A stretch of DNA of 64,000 nucleotides. Origin: Falciphora oryzae (Eukaryota > Ascomycota > Sordariomycetes > Magnaporthales > Magnaporthaceae). Location: NCBI GenBank assembly GCA_000733355.1, contig JNVV01000007.1, positions 1,292,370 to 1,356,369 of the forward strand. The letters run 5' to 3'. The notes under the pieces were generated by a model. It was not told where the DNA came from, ran no database searches, and saw only the letters and a list, made by a program, of their open reading frames with translations. Position numbers and translations under genes: made by a program. Shown piece after piece: positions 55,440-64,000 of this stretch (position 1 is its first letter; the number at the start of each line of letters is the position of its first letter).

Positions 55440-56375
55440 ATGAGGCGGTCTCACCAAGCACCCAAGTCAAGGGCCTCGCGTGCGGCGCAAAATGGCGAGC
55501 TTCAACCGCCACCCGCCAACCTTCACTCCCTACCGCGTATGGAGATACCGCGCGAGATGGCCACTGCTCTGTACTACAGCAGATATCCCCATGCCATCCC
55601 CGCGAACAGCACCGTCACCCCCGCCGACATGGAGGCGGCGAGGATGGTAGCCGCAGCGGCCCACTACACCCTCACTCAAAATCCGCAGAGGTACACGCAG
55701 CACCCGCAGCAGCGCATGCCCCAGGTGTTGGTACCGGGCCCGCCTGTGGAGAAGATGAAGATCATGAAGACTGAAGCCGCCGCCGCCGACGGCCGCACCC
55801 CGGGGGCTGTTGCTGCTGCCGCCGCCAACAACAACGACAACAACGACACCACCACCACCACCGTCGTCGGGGAAGAGCCCATGCCCGTCGTCGCCAGCGC
55901 CGGCGACAAGGACATCTACAACGCCGAAGACGACCAGCCGGCCGGCGGCGACGCCTCCCCGTCGCCGATCGAGCTGCGCATCAACACGGGCGTGACGGTG
56001 TCGCAGAGCGACAACATGGTGGTGCTGGCGGCCAGCCCGGCCGACGTGGCCAGCGGCGTGGCGGCCGCCGTCCTCGCCGCCATCGAGCAGGCCAGCAGCG
56101 CGCGCGTCGGCATCCCCATGATCGACGAGAGCGGCGTGCCGCGGCCGCTGCGCATCCGGGTCGACGCCTCCATCAACGTCGGCGGGTCCGGCAACGTGCT
56201 CGGCCCCGAGTCGCTCATCCGCGAGTGCCTGCAGGCCAGGGCCAATGCCTCGCAGGACCGGGCCAGCAGCCAGGCCGGTGGGGATGGCAAGCGCGCGAGG
56301 GAGGAGACAGAGGAGGCGGAGGACGAGGACAATGATACCGAGAGTGTCGGGAGCAAGCGGTCGCGGAGCGTCTGA
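55440..56375 (+). CDS. Protein of unknown function, Ala/Asn/Thr-rich
   Basis: Single exon, 311 residues, good ATG context (caaccaccATGA). I do not recognise the family. The N-terminal 80 residues are basic and contain MATALYYSRYPHAIPANSTV. The middle has an Ala run followed by Asn/Asp and Thr runs (about residues 124-141). The part from about 178 to 268 looks the most structured: IELRINTGVTVSQSDNMVVL, a long Ala-rich helix (SGVAAAVLAAIEQA), then IPMIDESGVPRPLRIRVDAS and INVGGSGNVLGPESLIRECL. The end is charged (EETEEAEDEDNDTESVGSKR). There is no signal peptide or membrane segment. Codon choice is strongly GC-ending, as in neighbouring genes, which supports real coding. Role not inferable. Confidence 0.7.
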   Translation: MRRSHQAPKSRASRAAQNGELQPPPANLHSLPRMEIPREMATALYYSRYPHAIPANSTVTPADMEAARMVAAAAHYTLTQNPQRYTQHPQQRMPQVLVPGPPVEKMKIMKTEAAAADGRTPGAVAAAAANNNDNNDTTTTTVVGEEPMPVVASAGDKDIYNAEDDQPAGGDASPSPIELRINTGVTVSQSDNMVVLAASPADVASGVAAAVLAAIEQASSARVGIPMIDESGVPRPLRIRVDASINVGGSGNVLGPESLIRECLQARANASQDRASSQAGGDGKRAREETEEAEDEDNDTESVGSKRSRSV

Positions 56376-57848
56376 GGTTGGATCGTGCCCAAACTGGTGA
56401 AACTGTTTTCTCTTTAACCCGTCGTGTTTTGCGATTTATTTTTCTCCTTTCCCTCGCCTCACCACCCACACTCCTTTGGTTCGTGCTTTTCTTTTTTGCG
56501 GAGCGCAGGATCAGGTCATCAGGCGGTCTGGAGTATATGATGCACACATATTGCTGCGGTGACTACCTGTCGGCAGAGATTGACATTGTGTTTTTTTTTT
56601 TTTTTTTTTTTTTTTGGCTTTGATATGGACGAGTTAACAGCAATAGCCTCTATCAGCGAGCAAACATAAAATGAGAACAAATTTCTCACCAATCCAGTGA
56701 CAGCTACGGGGATAATGAAAACGATTAGCGAGGGGGAATTCGCCTTGGTGGGACCCGGTGAAACTGCCCGGGCGGATGTCATGTCGTCATGGCGCGGAGA
56801 AGGAGACGGAAATACTGGCGTTTTGCACCGGTTCTCAAGTCAGTATTAACCGGCGAGGAGTCGAGTTGGCCGACGGCTGTCCTGTCGGATGGCGGTGCCG
56901 AAGGTCAAGCAAGATCTGCAAGCCATCCCAGATGTCTGCCCCTGTTTTTCTGAGATCTTGGTCTTGGTATTTGTGTTCCTCGAGCTGTTTTTGGCTGCCT
57001 GGATTGCTTCCCGTTTTTGGTTTCCCATCTGTGGCGATGCAGATTTGGCTACCGTTCATCGCCCTCCTTGGCATGTGTGACGAGAAGGGTGAAACCCAGC
57101 ATCTCCATTCTGCTGCTGCTGACGATGATATTGCCGACGGCTTTTCGAGAGACGTTCCCGATTTCCTTTCATCGTCGACCTTGCAGCGCTTCCTCGGTCT
57201 TTGTGGGGTACAGGGGTATTTTTGAGCAAGCGCCCGCCTAGGAAAAATCGGGCCCCTCATCAGTGTGTCGCTTTCCTGGCGTCGAGGATTGGCAACGTTG
57301 GGCCGCAAACCTGCTCGGCAAGTCTCTCGTTTTGCCAACGGCGGCAACGCTATGGCGCGACCCTGCAGGAGAAACAAACATCTTGCCAGACCTGCTGACA
57401 TGGCTGCAGCGGTCGGCTGGGCCTGGGCTGATCCTACGGGCCCGTGGACCCCGTTCCGCCCTGCACACTGCCACCTGCAGATCCAGTGAGATCCCCCGTC
57501 GTGCCGAATAGAAATGGGCAGACTTTAAAATCCCCTTTCATCCCGACTCCCCGACACGTCTCGACGGCGGGATGGAAACCCTATTCTGGTCCCTTTGCGC
57601 ACTTGTTTCTGGCAATTGATTTTTCTCTTTGTTCCTGTATACCTCTAGCCGCGTATAGCCCGAGTCTCGCCTGCAAGAAAACATCAACAGTGCACTACCC
57701 TACCAGACCGTGCCTGTGCTCCAAACGTCGCTCGAGCTATTCAATCACGAAGCCCGCCCGCCCGCCCGCCGCCCCTGTCCCGGTCACATCAACCTAATAC
57801 ACATCAATAGCTGCCGCCAGCGATACTAGCTCGACCCCGAAAACCACG
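56376..57848. other. Intergenic with T25 run, no gene seen
   Basis: Contains T25 at 56591-56615. No frame shows domain-like content. The last 250 bp are pyrimidine-rich and are probably the leader of the next gene. Confidence 0.55.
56591..56615. repeat. T25 homopolymer
   Basis: Uninterrupted 25 T, about 215 bp beyond the stop of the Ala/Asn-rich gene. Confidence 0.95.
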
Positions 57849-59026
57849 ATGCCGATCCGCAACCCCTTCGCCCGCCGCCCCGGCGCCCCGACCCAGACGG
57901 ACGAGAATGTCCGTCCAGCCGAGGACCCGTCGCATCCGGGCTTCGAGCGCGTCGACACGGTCGGCTCCAAAACCTCGTCCGCCCTCAGCATCACCAGTAG
58001 CAGGAGAAGTAACGACAATGGCGAATACAAGATGAGCGGTATGGGCTTTTTTTTTTTTTTTTTTCCCTCACCTTGTCCATTTGCCCCTCTTTCTGCCAGG
58101 CCCAGCTGCGCCGCCCTGTCCTGTGCACGCGCACGCTCCTCTCTTGGCAATGGCAGCAACCCCTCCGTCGCATCGCCCTCGCAGCCATCCGCATCGCAAA
58201 ACCGCAGCTGGAGCACCCGTAAAGAGACGGTCGGTTCGATTGGCTGACTGGTTACAATTTTACGACAAACTGCAGTGGTCAACGACAGCGGCGTCTATCT
58301 TCCTGTATGGCTTCCCACCCATGCCCTTGGACCTCGGTCTCTGAAACCCCTGGCAAGCGCTGACATCAGACCTCAATCGCAGCCCTCGCCCGTCGAGAAG
58401 GGTGAGCCGCCCTGGCCCAAGAAGTACCTGTCGCGCAACTCCGAGGACAACCGGAACAGTCTCAGCGCCGACAGGGAACACTTTACCATCTCGAGGGAAT
58501 CCTTCGACTCGTACCGCCGCTCATTCGTAAGTCCCTTCCCCGCTGTCAATGTCAGCGACCCCCTGCAGCAGGCAGGAACCCCTCCTGCTGACGTGACCCC
58601 TGCGCCCGCGCCCGCTAGGACATCTCGGCTAGGTCGCCCGTCGCAAACCATGACACGCCGCCGACGCGCCAGAGCCTCGACTCGGCGCGCTTCCCCCGCC
58701 CCCGCATGTCCATGAACGAGCGCCGCCTCGAGCCGCCCACGGCCGAGGACCCGTTCGAGGACGTCGGGCTCGACGATGAGCGCCACAAGGCGCTGCAGCA
58801 CCCCAAGAGGAAGGGCTTCTTCTCCAAGTTCGGCTCCGACCACGCGGATGCTAGTCAGCAGCCGCAGTCGAACTGCAGCAGCAACTACTCCCCCTCGGCC
58901 CCCATGGTCTCGCGCTTCCTGCCGGGGCGGAAACGCGCCCAGAGCGGCAGCCAGGAGCTAAGCCCGATGGAGCGCCCCGCCGCCGCCGCCGCCGTCTCGG
59001 CTGAGGTCCCGGTCGAGACAAAGTAG
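57849..59026 (+). CDS. Small Ser/Pro/Arg-rich protein of unknown function
   Basis: Four exons: 57849-58038, 58276-58304 (29 nt), 58383-58526 and 58619-59026, giving 256 residues. Junctions are consensus (GTATGG..TGCAG, GTATGG..CGCAG, GTAAGT..GCTAG) and the frame closes. I do not recognise a named family, but the pieces read as one protein: MPIRNPFARRPGAPTQ start, GFERVDTVGSKTSSALSI, microexon VVNDSGVYLP, then EKGEPPWPKKYLSRNSEDNR, SREHF/ESFDSYRRSF-type phosphosite-like motifs, and DPFEDVGLDDERHKALQHPKRKGFFSKFG. The protein is polar, without membrane segments, and rich in potential phosphorylation sites. Intron 1 carries T18 just behind the donor. Function unknown; a cytoplasmic regulatory or scaffold protein is possible, but that is only inference. 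Confidence 0.78.
58047..58064 (+). repeat. T18 homopolymer in intron
   Basis: Eighteen T eight bases downstream of the GTATGG donor of the first intron of the Ser/Pro-rich gene. Confidence 0.95.
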
Positions 59027-60142
59027 AATTTACAAACCTGAATTAAATCCGATAGCGACGAATGATGAGCCAACGACATGACATCCCAAAAGGAAACAGG
59101 CGCCCTCTCGATCAGCAGAATACCGAAGAGAGGGTCTGTACATACCTACGCATGTTTGTTTTCTTTCTCCCCTTTTTTCACGACGCATACATAAGCCCTT
59201 CATGCCAATGCGCTATATATAATGAACTGCCTTGACGAGCGGATTAGGCAGCGGCAATTAGCTGCGCCTCGGGCAGAGGAAGCACGGATTCACGAGTGCG
59301 CGGTCGCTTACACACGAATTTATACCGAGTATATTGGGCCGGGTTTCGGAGTTGACGGTTTTGGATGAAGGATGGGCAAAGTTGTACAACGGGTACCCAT
59401 ATTTATAGCTTTCCCTTGGGTTGACGGACTTGCTACTTTGGTACGTACCGAGAAAGCGGGTGGACCTGACGGCTGGCCTGGAATGGCTTGCAATAATAAG
59501 AGGCAGCCCGAGCATAAGACAACTGGATGTGTGCGTGCGGCGTGTTTGTCTCGACTATAGCAGCCCCTTTGCAGATCTGACTGTGTACGCAAACTGGCCG
59601 CCTAGGTACAGGCAGTATTCTCTTGTATTCAAATCGATCTTTGAGAATCCCCAGACCCAGGGGCGTGGCTGAGGACTGGAGTTCGGGAATTCAGAATGGT
59701 CAAAAATGGATCGATGCAGGGAGGAGGCTAGACGCCGGAGAAGAAGGACCTGCGATATCGGATGCTGCCGGGTCGTCTGCAGGACCAGTATTGGCGCCAT
59801 ACGCGGGAAATCCCATCTGAAAATCGCACAAGGATAACGAAATCTCGGCTACTCACTCACAGCAGATCCCGTCAATTGAATGCGCTAGGTATCTTTGATA
59901 TCAGGGCTCCAGTTCTGGGTGGTTAGATCCCCAACGGACCGGATTCCGTCATTTCAAGCGGCGCCTTTTTATGGCGCGAATGAGTGAGTGGGCTGGACCC
60001 CGCAGGCGATGCGCCTTGCGCTTGACATGGATCGACCGAGCGGGCATATCTAAAAAGCCCTTCCTATGGATAAACGTCTTTTCGCTCTGCTACCTTTATC
60101 AGATGGTCGGCAGTAGTTCTGAAACGACAAAGCCGGCATAAA
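59027..60142. other. Intergenic, no gene seen
   Basis: 3' flank of the Ser/Pro-rich gene and 5' flank of the PLP enzyme gene. A CCTAGGTA site lies at 59601-59608. No protein-like frame. Confidence 0.6.
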
Positions 60143-61564
60143 ATGGCGGATCCAAAGATACCAGCGACCTCTAAAGGAGCCCGGCCGCCCGGCCCCGGCC
60201 CCGGCCCCGAGTCCCTGGCGGCCGCGTTCGGGCACCAACTCTCGCTGTCCTCGCGCGCCATGCACGCCGACGACTACGTCAACAGCCACCAGGCCGTCGC
60301 GCCGCCGCTGCACGTCAGCACCACGTTCCGGTACCCCGACGACCCGGACCGGTTTGTGTTTTGGGGGCAGCCAGACGTATGTTCCCCCCGTCTCCTCCGC
60401 CTCGCCTTCACGGCTACTAAAAGCGCATAGCCCAACGCAACCTACGACACGCACGTCTACTCGCGCGACTCGGCCCCCAACACGACCCGCCTGGAGGCCA
60501 TCCTGACGTCCGTGGTCGGCGCGCCCTGCCTGACCTACAGCTCGGGCCTGTCGGCCTTCCACGCGCTGCTCACCCACCTCAACCCGCGCCGGATCGCGCT
60601 CGAGGACGGCTACAGCGGCGTGCACGGCGTGATAGCCCTCGTTTCGCGCCTGACGGGGCTCGAGAAGCTGCCGTCGCTGTCCGCCGCCCACCTCGACCAG
60701 CTTGGGCCGGGCGACGTCCTGCACGTCGAGACGCCGCTCAACCCGACGGGCGAGGCGCGCGACCTCGAGCACTACGCGGCCGCGGCGAGGAGCAAGGGCG
60801 CGTACCTGACGGTCGACGCGACGTTTGCGCCGCCGCCGCTCCTGGACCCGTTCAGATGGGGCGCGGACGCCGTGGTGCACAGCGGGACCAAGTATTTCGG
60901 CGGGCACTCGGACATGCTGTGCGGCGTCTTGGCCGTCAGTCCGCGGTGGGCGGGGAAGAGCGACGGTGCCGGGGCGAAGGGGCGGCTGGAGGCAGGCGGC
61001 TGGGTCGAGCAGCTGCGCATGGACCGGCTGTTCCTCGGCTCCGTCATGGGCAGCATGGAGGGGTGGCTGGGCGCGCGGAGCCTGCGGACGCTGGAGCTGC
61101 GGGTCGAGCGGCAGAGCGCGAGCGCGCAGCGGCTGGTCGACTGGCTCGCGGCGGAAGTGAAGGCGGCGGCTGCGGTTGACAAGGGCGGCCCGCCATCATC
61201 GCCGGCGGCCGGCCTCCTGGTCCGGGTGCAGCACGCCAGCCAGCAGGCCGAAGCGGCGGACGAGGCGTCGTGGCTGCGGCGGCAGATGCCGCGCGGGTTC
61301 GGGCCCGTGTTTTCGATCCACCTCGATACGGAGAGCCACGCGCGCCGGTTCCCGAGCAAGTTGCGCCTGTTCCACCACGCCACCAGCCTCGGCGGCGTCG
61401 AGAGCCTGATCGAGTGGCGCGCCATGACGGACCCGCTGGTCGACAGGCGCCTGCTCCGCGTGAGCGTCGGCGTCGAGGGGTGGGAGGACCTCCAGGCGGA
61501 CCTGCTGCAGGGCTTCCAGGCTCTGGTCGATGAGGACAGAGCCAAGGCGCAGGGGAAGGAGTAG
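60143..61564 (+). CDS. Cystathionine gamma-synthase-like PLP enzyme
   Basis: Two exons, 60143-60376 and 60431-61564, split by a 54-nt intron (GTATGT...ATAG), give 455 residues. The N-terminus has the family pattern HADDYVNSHQAVAPPLHVST, then YSRDSAPNTTRLE. The PLP site is intact: the ring-binding Asp in TVDATF (about residue 207) and the Schiff-base Lys in HSGTKYFGGHSDMLCG (about residue 232). The family (Cys/Met metabolism, fold type I) includes cystathionine gamma-synthase, gamma-lyase and beta-lyase and O-acetylhomoserine sulfhydrylase. Which of these it is cannot be settled here; the HSD after KYFGG is shared by several. The PGPGPGPE repeat near the start is low complexity. No targeting signal, so probably cytosolic. 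It converges with the polysaccharide deacetylase. Confidence 0.9.
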
Positions 61565-61982
61565 CGGTGAGGGGAGAAAAAGTGTGTAGATGGATAGAGG
61601 TGCAGGAGGGGTGGATGTGGAGTATACTCTGTGCCCGCAATATGGTAATAAAGTCATAGATGATAGCAGAAAACAGAACAGACAAAATGCATTACAATTG
61701 TGCCGTGTTTCCTGGTCAGTCAAGATGTCCAGGAAACCGGCTAGTTGAACCATATAACAAGCGGAAATTTACGGGAGAATCAAAATCCCAAAAATAGCAG
61801 TCTCCCTCGTGCTGTGCATCTCCCGGGGAGACAAGAAGTGGCGCCAGAACCATGCAAATCATGCTATAACGTCGTCAATATGCCAGTCCCAAAATCCGTC
61901 CCTTCGAACCATAATTATAAAAGTGTTTGATAGTCGTAGCGTCCGTCCAGCGCTGCAGCCAAGTCGGCCCGGCCCGGCCCTG
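61565..61982. other. Intergenic between convergent genes
   Basis: 3' flanks of the PLP enzyme (+) and the polysaccharide deacetylase (-). No gene seen. Confidence 0.65.
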
Positions 61983-62891
61983 CTAGGTGTCCGTGTCCGA
62001 CATGGTGATCAGCTCGCTGACGTTGACCAGCCGGTAGCCCCTCCGCTTGGCCTCGGGCAGGACCCTCTCGAGCATGGGCACGGTCCAGCTGCGGCGGTCG
62101 TGGCAGATGATGATGCGACCGGGGCGCAGCATGCTGAGGATGTGGCGGGCGTTGACGCGCCAGTGGCTGATCTGGGCGTCGTGCGGGTATATGCTGCCCA
62201 GGACCAGGCGGTAGCCCAGGCGCGAGACGAGCCGGCGCATGCGGTCCGTGAAGAAGCCGGACCCGGGGCGGAAGTAGTTGTAGCGCGGGGCGTAGGGGCC
62301 GGGGGGTTGCTTGTTTTTCTTCAAGGGGGCGCCGGCCGCTTCCTGCTCGGCCTCGGCCTCCTCGCGCTCCATGGCCACGTCGGCGTAGGCCTCGCGGATC
62401 ATGCTCTGGACGCGCAGGATCTGGTCCTCGAGCTCGTCGAGCCGCAGGCTGCGCGAGGCCTCGTCGTGCATGGCGTGGTTGCCGAGCTCGTGGCCCTCGC
62501 GCACGATGCGGCGCAGCAGCTCCTCGCGGCCCTCGACCTGGCCGCCAATCACGAAGAAGGTGGCGCGGGCGCCGTGGGCGCGCAGCAGGTCGAGGATGTG
62601 GGCCGTCTGGTCCGAGGGCGCGTCGTCGATGGTCAGGGCGACGACCTTGGTGGGCTCGGTGCGGGCCTCGGGGTCCCGCGGCAGGCGGTCGGCGTCGACC
62701 TGCCACAGCACGTCGGGCCAGCGGCGGGCAAAGTGGCGGATCAGGAAGGTCGGGGGCTTGTAGACGGCGTACAGCGGCAGCAGGACGAGCAGGCTCAGGG
62801 CCGCAAGGGCCACGAGGGTCGCCATGCGGCGGCGCCGGGCCCGGCGGCGGAACTTGGACGGGAGGCGGAAGAGGTTCGTGGCTGTGAGCAT
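61983..62891 (-). CDS. Membrane-anchored NodB-type polysaccharide deacetylase
   Basis: Single exon, 302 residues. A basic N-terminus (KFRRRARRRR) precedes one membrane segment (about residues 23-44, MATLVALAALSLLVLLPLYA), so the enzyme is a type-II membrane protein with its catalytic domain in the lumen or outside. The NodB domain shows TIDDAPS (87-93, catalytic/metal Asp pair), ATFFVIGGQ, GHELGNHAMHDEAS (134-147), FRPGSGFF, LVLGSIYPHD and IIICHDRRSW in the normal order. The usual HxxxH metal motif reads HAMHDE here, so the metal site differs from classical chitin deacetylases, or belongs to a subgroup using NH..HDE. An insert of Glu/Ala/Lys (about 172-195) interrupts the domain. Substrate likely an N-acetylated sugar polymer or a lipid-linked GlcNAc; this is inference. 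Start: ATG 62891 directly before the anchor. Confidence 0.9.
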   Translation of the reverse strand: MLTATNLFRLPSKFRRRARRRRMATLVALAALSLLVLLPLYAVYKPPTFLIRHFARRWPDVLWQVDADRLPRDPEARTEPTKVVALTIDDAPSDQTAHILDLLRAHGARATFFVIGGQVEGREELLRRIVREGHELGNHAMHDEASRSLRLDELEDQILRVQSMIREAYADVAMEREEAEAEQEAAGAPLKKNKQPPGPYAPRYNYFRPGSGFFTDRMRRLVSRLGYRLVLGSIYPHDAQISHWRVNARHILSMLRPGRIIICHDRRSWTVPMLERVLPEAKRRGYRLVNVSELITMSDTDT

Positions 62892-64000
62892 GGCGGTGGG
62901 CGGGGAGCCGCCTTAGTGGTGATGTCTTGTCGTCGTCGGATGGTCCGTGTCTTGCAGACACATCTTGGGCTTCGTGGTCGCGTGGGTGTGCCAGCCAAGG
63001 GATGCCTCTTGGATTTAGGAGAAGGCCAGCATGTGCAGCTGGTGAGCTTGGTCGGCACTCGGGTTTTATTGTGGGGAAGATTGGACGGGCAGCCCCGCCC
63101 GTCGTCGGGCCTGCATCAGGGGTCGCAAACGGCGGGCTTGTCCAACAGACGTCGACCTGTAGCTGCTAGACAGGGCCTAAGCTGTGGCGCAAATTTAAGC
63201 CAACGTGCCGTGCCAACCTTGCTGGAAAAAAGCTTCGAGAGAATCTTGGATGATCTTGATCAAAAGATCAAAATGTCAAGCCACGCATCATCATCAATGG
63301 CTCTGCGTTGTTCCAAGGTTCTCAAGATCGCGAGCCAATCAGCCAAACCTGCCAGAACGGCGGTCGCGAAACGGTGCCACATCCAATGTCGCGCTGCGTG
63401 GGGGCCACCAGCTTGGCTTCATGCAGTGCATGCCGAGATAGCCAAGACCCATAGCCGACTGCAACAAGCGACCACCAAAAAAAAAGTAGGGCTGTTCGCT
63501 GCAGCTGCCCGGCGTCAATTTCGAGGGTCTCTCCATGCCACCCAAATTGGCGCGATCCCGGACTGAAAACTCGACAAAACATGGCTGGGGATCAACTCTG
63601 TTAGCAGAGCGTTTGATGTCCGCATCATGAATATTCCCCTTGGTCCTGGTCTGGGTAGTAGTGTGCTGTCCAGGCATTTATAGCCGACCCAATTGACGGC
63701 TTCCGTCGCGTCCCAAGCTCTCCCTTTCAGACGGCCCCAATCTTTTGTTTTCCTCGCATCGATTGCGTCAACGCCCAAATCATCGTCGACGCCAACACCA
63801 GCCCAGGTCGTGCATTTGTGTGCTTTCTGCACCCGGTGCTGCCATCCCTCTTTTGATTCACCTGCAGTTCCGCCAGCCAACCTTATTGGCGGTCAGCGCC
63901 CTACTGCTATCTCCGGTGCCTGGTGCCGCCGGAGAGAAAGCCCGGCTACCTGCGTTGCCATAGGACTGGGTCGGCTGCCTACCTGCTAGTCTAGGTCGTT
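62892..64000. other. Right-edge intergenic, no gene seen
   Basis: 5' flank of the deacetylase gene and unassigned sequence to the window end. Frames of about 100 codons near 63.5-63.9 kb have no domain-like content; one could belong to a gene outside the window. Confidence 0.55.

Noticed and set aside
61809..63566. 585-codon plus-strand open frame
   Set aside because: It lies antisense over the NodB deacetylase gene, has no domain, and is a shadow of GC-rich coding. The minus-strand protein has catalytic motifs.
1..64000. CRISPR arrays, bacterial operons, riboswitches, viral copies
   Set aside because: Intron-bearing eukaryotic genes throughout, and no spaced direct repeats or viral-type proteins.

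Overview
The window is nuclear DNA from a filamentous ascomycete (Pezizomycotina, most likely a Sordariomycete). Evidence: short GT-AG introns (about 50-150 nt) with CTRAC-type branch points, GC-rich coding sequence, intergenic DNA full of pyrimidine tracts and A/T homopolymers, and a gene set typical of such fungi (Nif1-type Sel1 protein, SmD1, Atp4, Arpc2, Utp12, Noc4, Pkr1). I place 21 protein-coding genes, 17 with a recognisable family. I found no tRNA, rRNA, CRISPR array, viral gene or intact transposon. One assembly gap (99 N) lies at 13314-13412. Exon coordinates were derived by hand from splice consensus, reading-frame continuity and family fit.

Left part (1-17 kb): a HAD phosphatase (-); TFIIF beta (-) facing a five-finger CCCH protein of the ZC3H3/Red5 type (+) across a 556-bp shared promoter; a Nif1/Dsf2-like Sel1-repeat protein (+) with unusually long introns; about 4 kb of low-complexity DNA with the gap; then a bZIP regulator (-) with a hydrophobic, possibly membrane-spanning segment near its C-terminus. 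About 8 kb without a supportable gene lies upstream of the bZIP start (16.8-24.8 kb). It is the largest non-coding block and a candidate extended promoter, leader or lncRNA region.

Middle part (24.8-45.3 kb) is dense and mostly housekeeping: Noc4 (-) and ATP synthase subunit b (+) are divergent; a Baeyer-Villiger-type flavin monooxygenase (-, nine exons, two of 20-21 nt); Utp12/Dip2 (-) divergent from Arp2/3 subunit 2 (+); a class-V PLP enzyme (-); the prolyl dihydroxylase Tpa1/Ofd1 (+); an Mtq2-like methyltransferase (+); SmD1 (-); and the V-ATPase assembly factor Pkr1 (-). Two small-subunit processome factors (Noc4, Utp12) sit within 10 kb.

Right part (45-64 kb) is looser: a large F-box protein (+); a single-pass membrane protein (+) whose frame appears broken by one base; two conserved-looking proteins without assigned function (+); a cystathionine gamma-synthase-like PLP enzyme (+); and a membrane-anchored NodB-type polysaccharide deacetylase (-) with a non-canonical metal-site motif.

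No operon-like or biosynthetic cluster is evident. The main oddities are four introns in the CCCH gene that are all multiples of three and free of in-frame stops, an acceptor directly behind 21 adenines in the Nif1-like gene, the probable membrane-tethered bZIP with its 8-kb empty upstream region, the microexons of the monooxygenase, and the frameshift in the membrane-protein gene.
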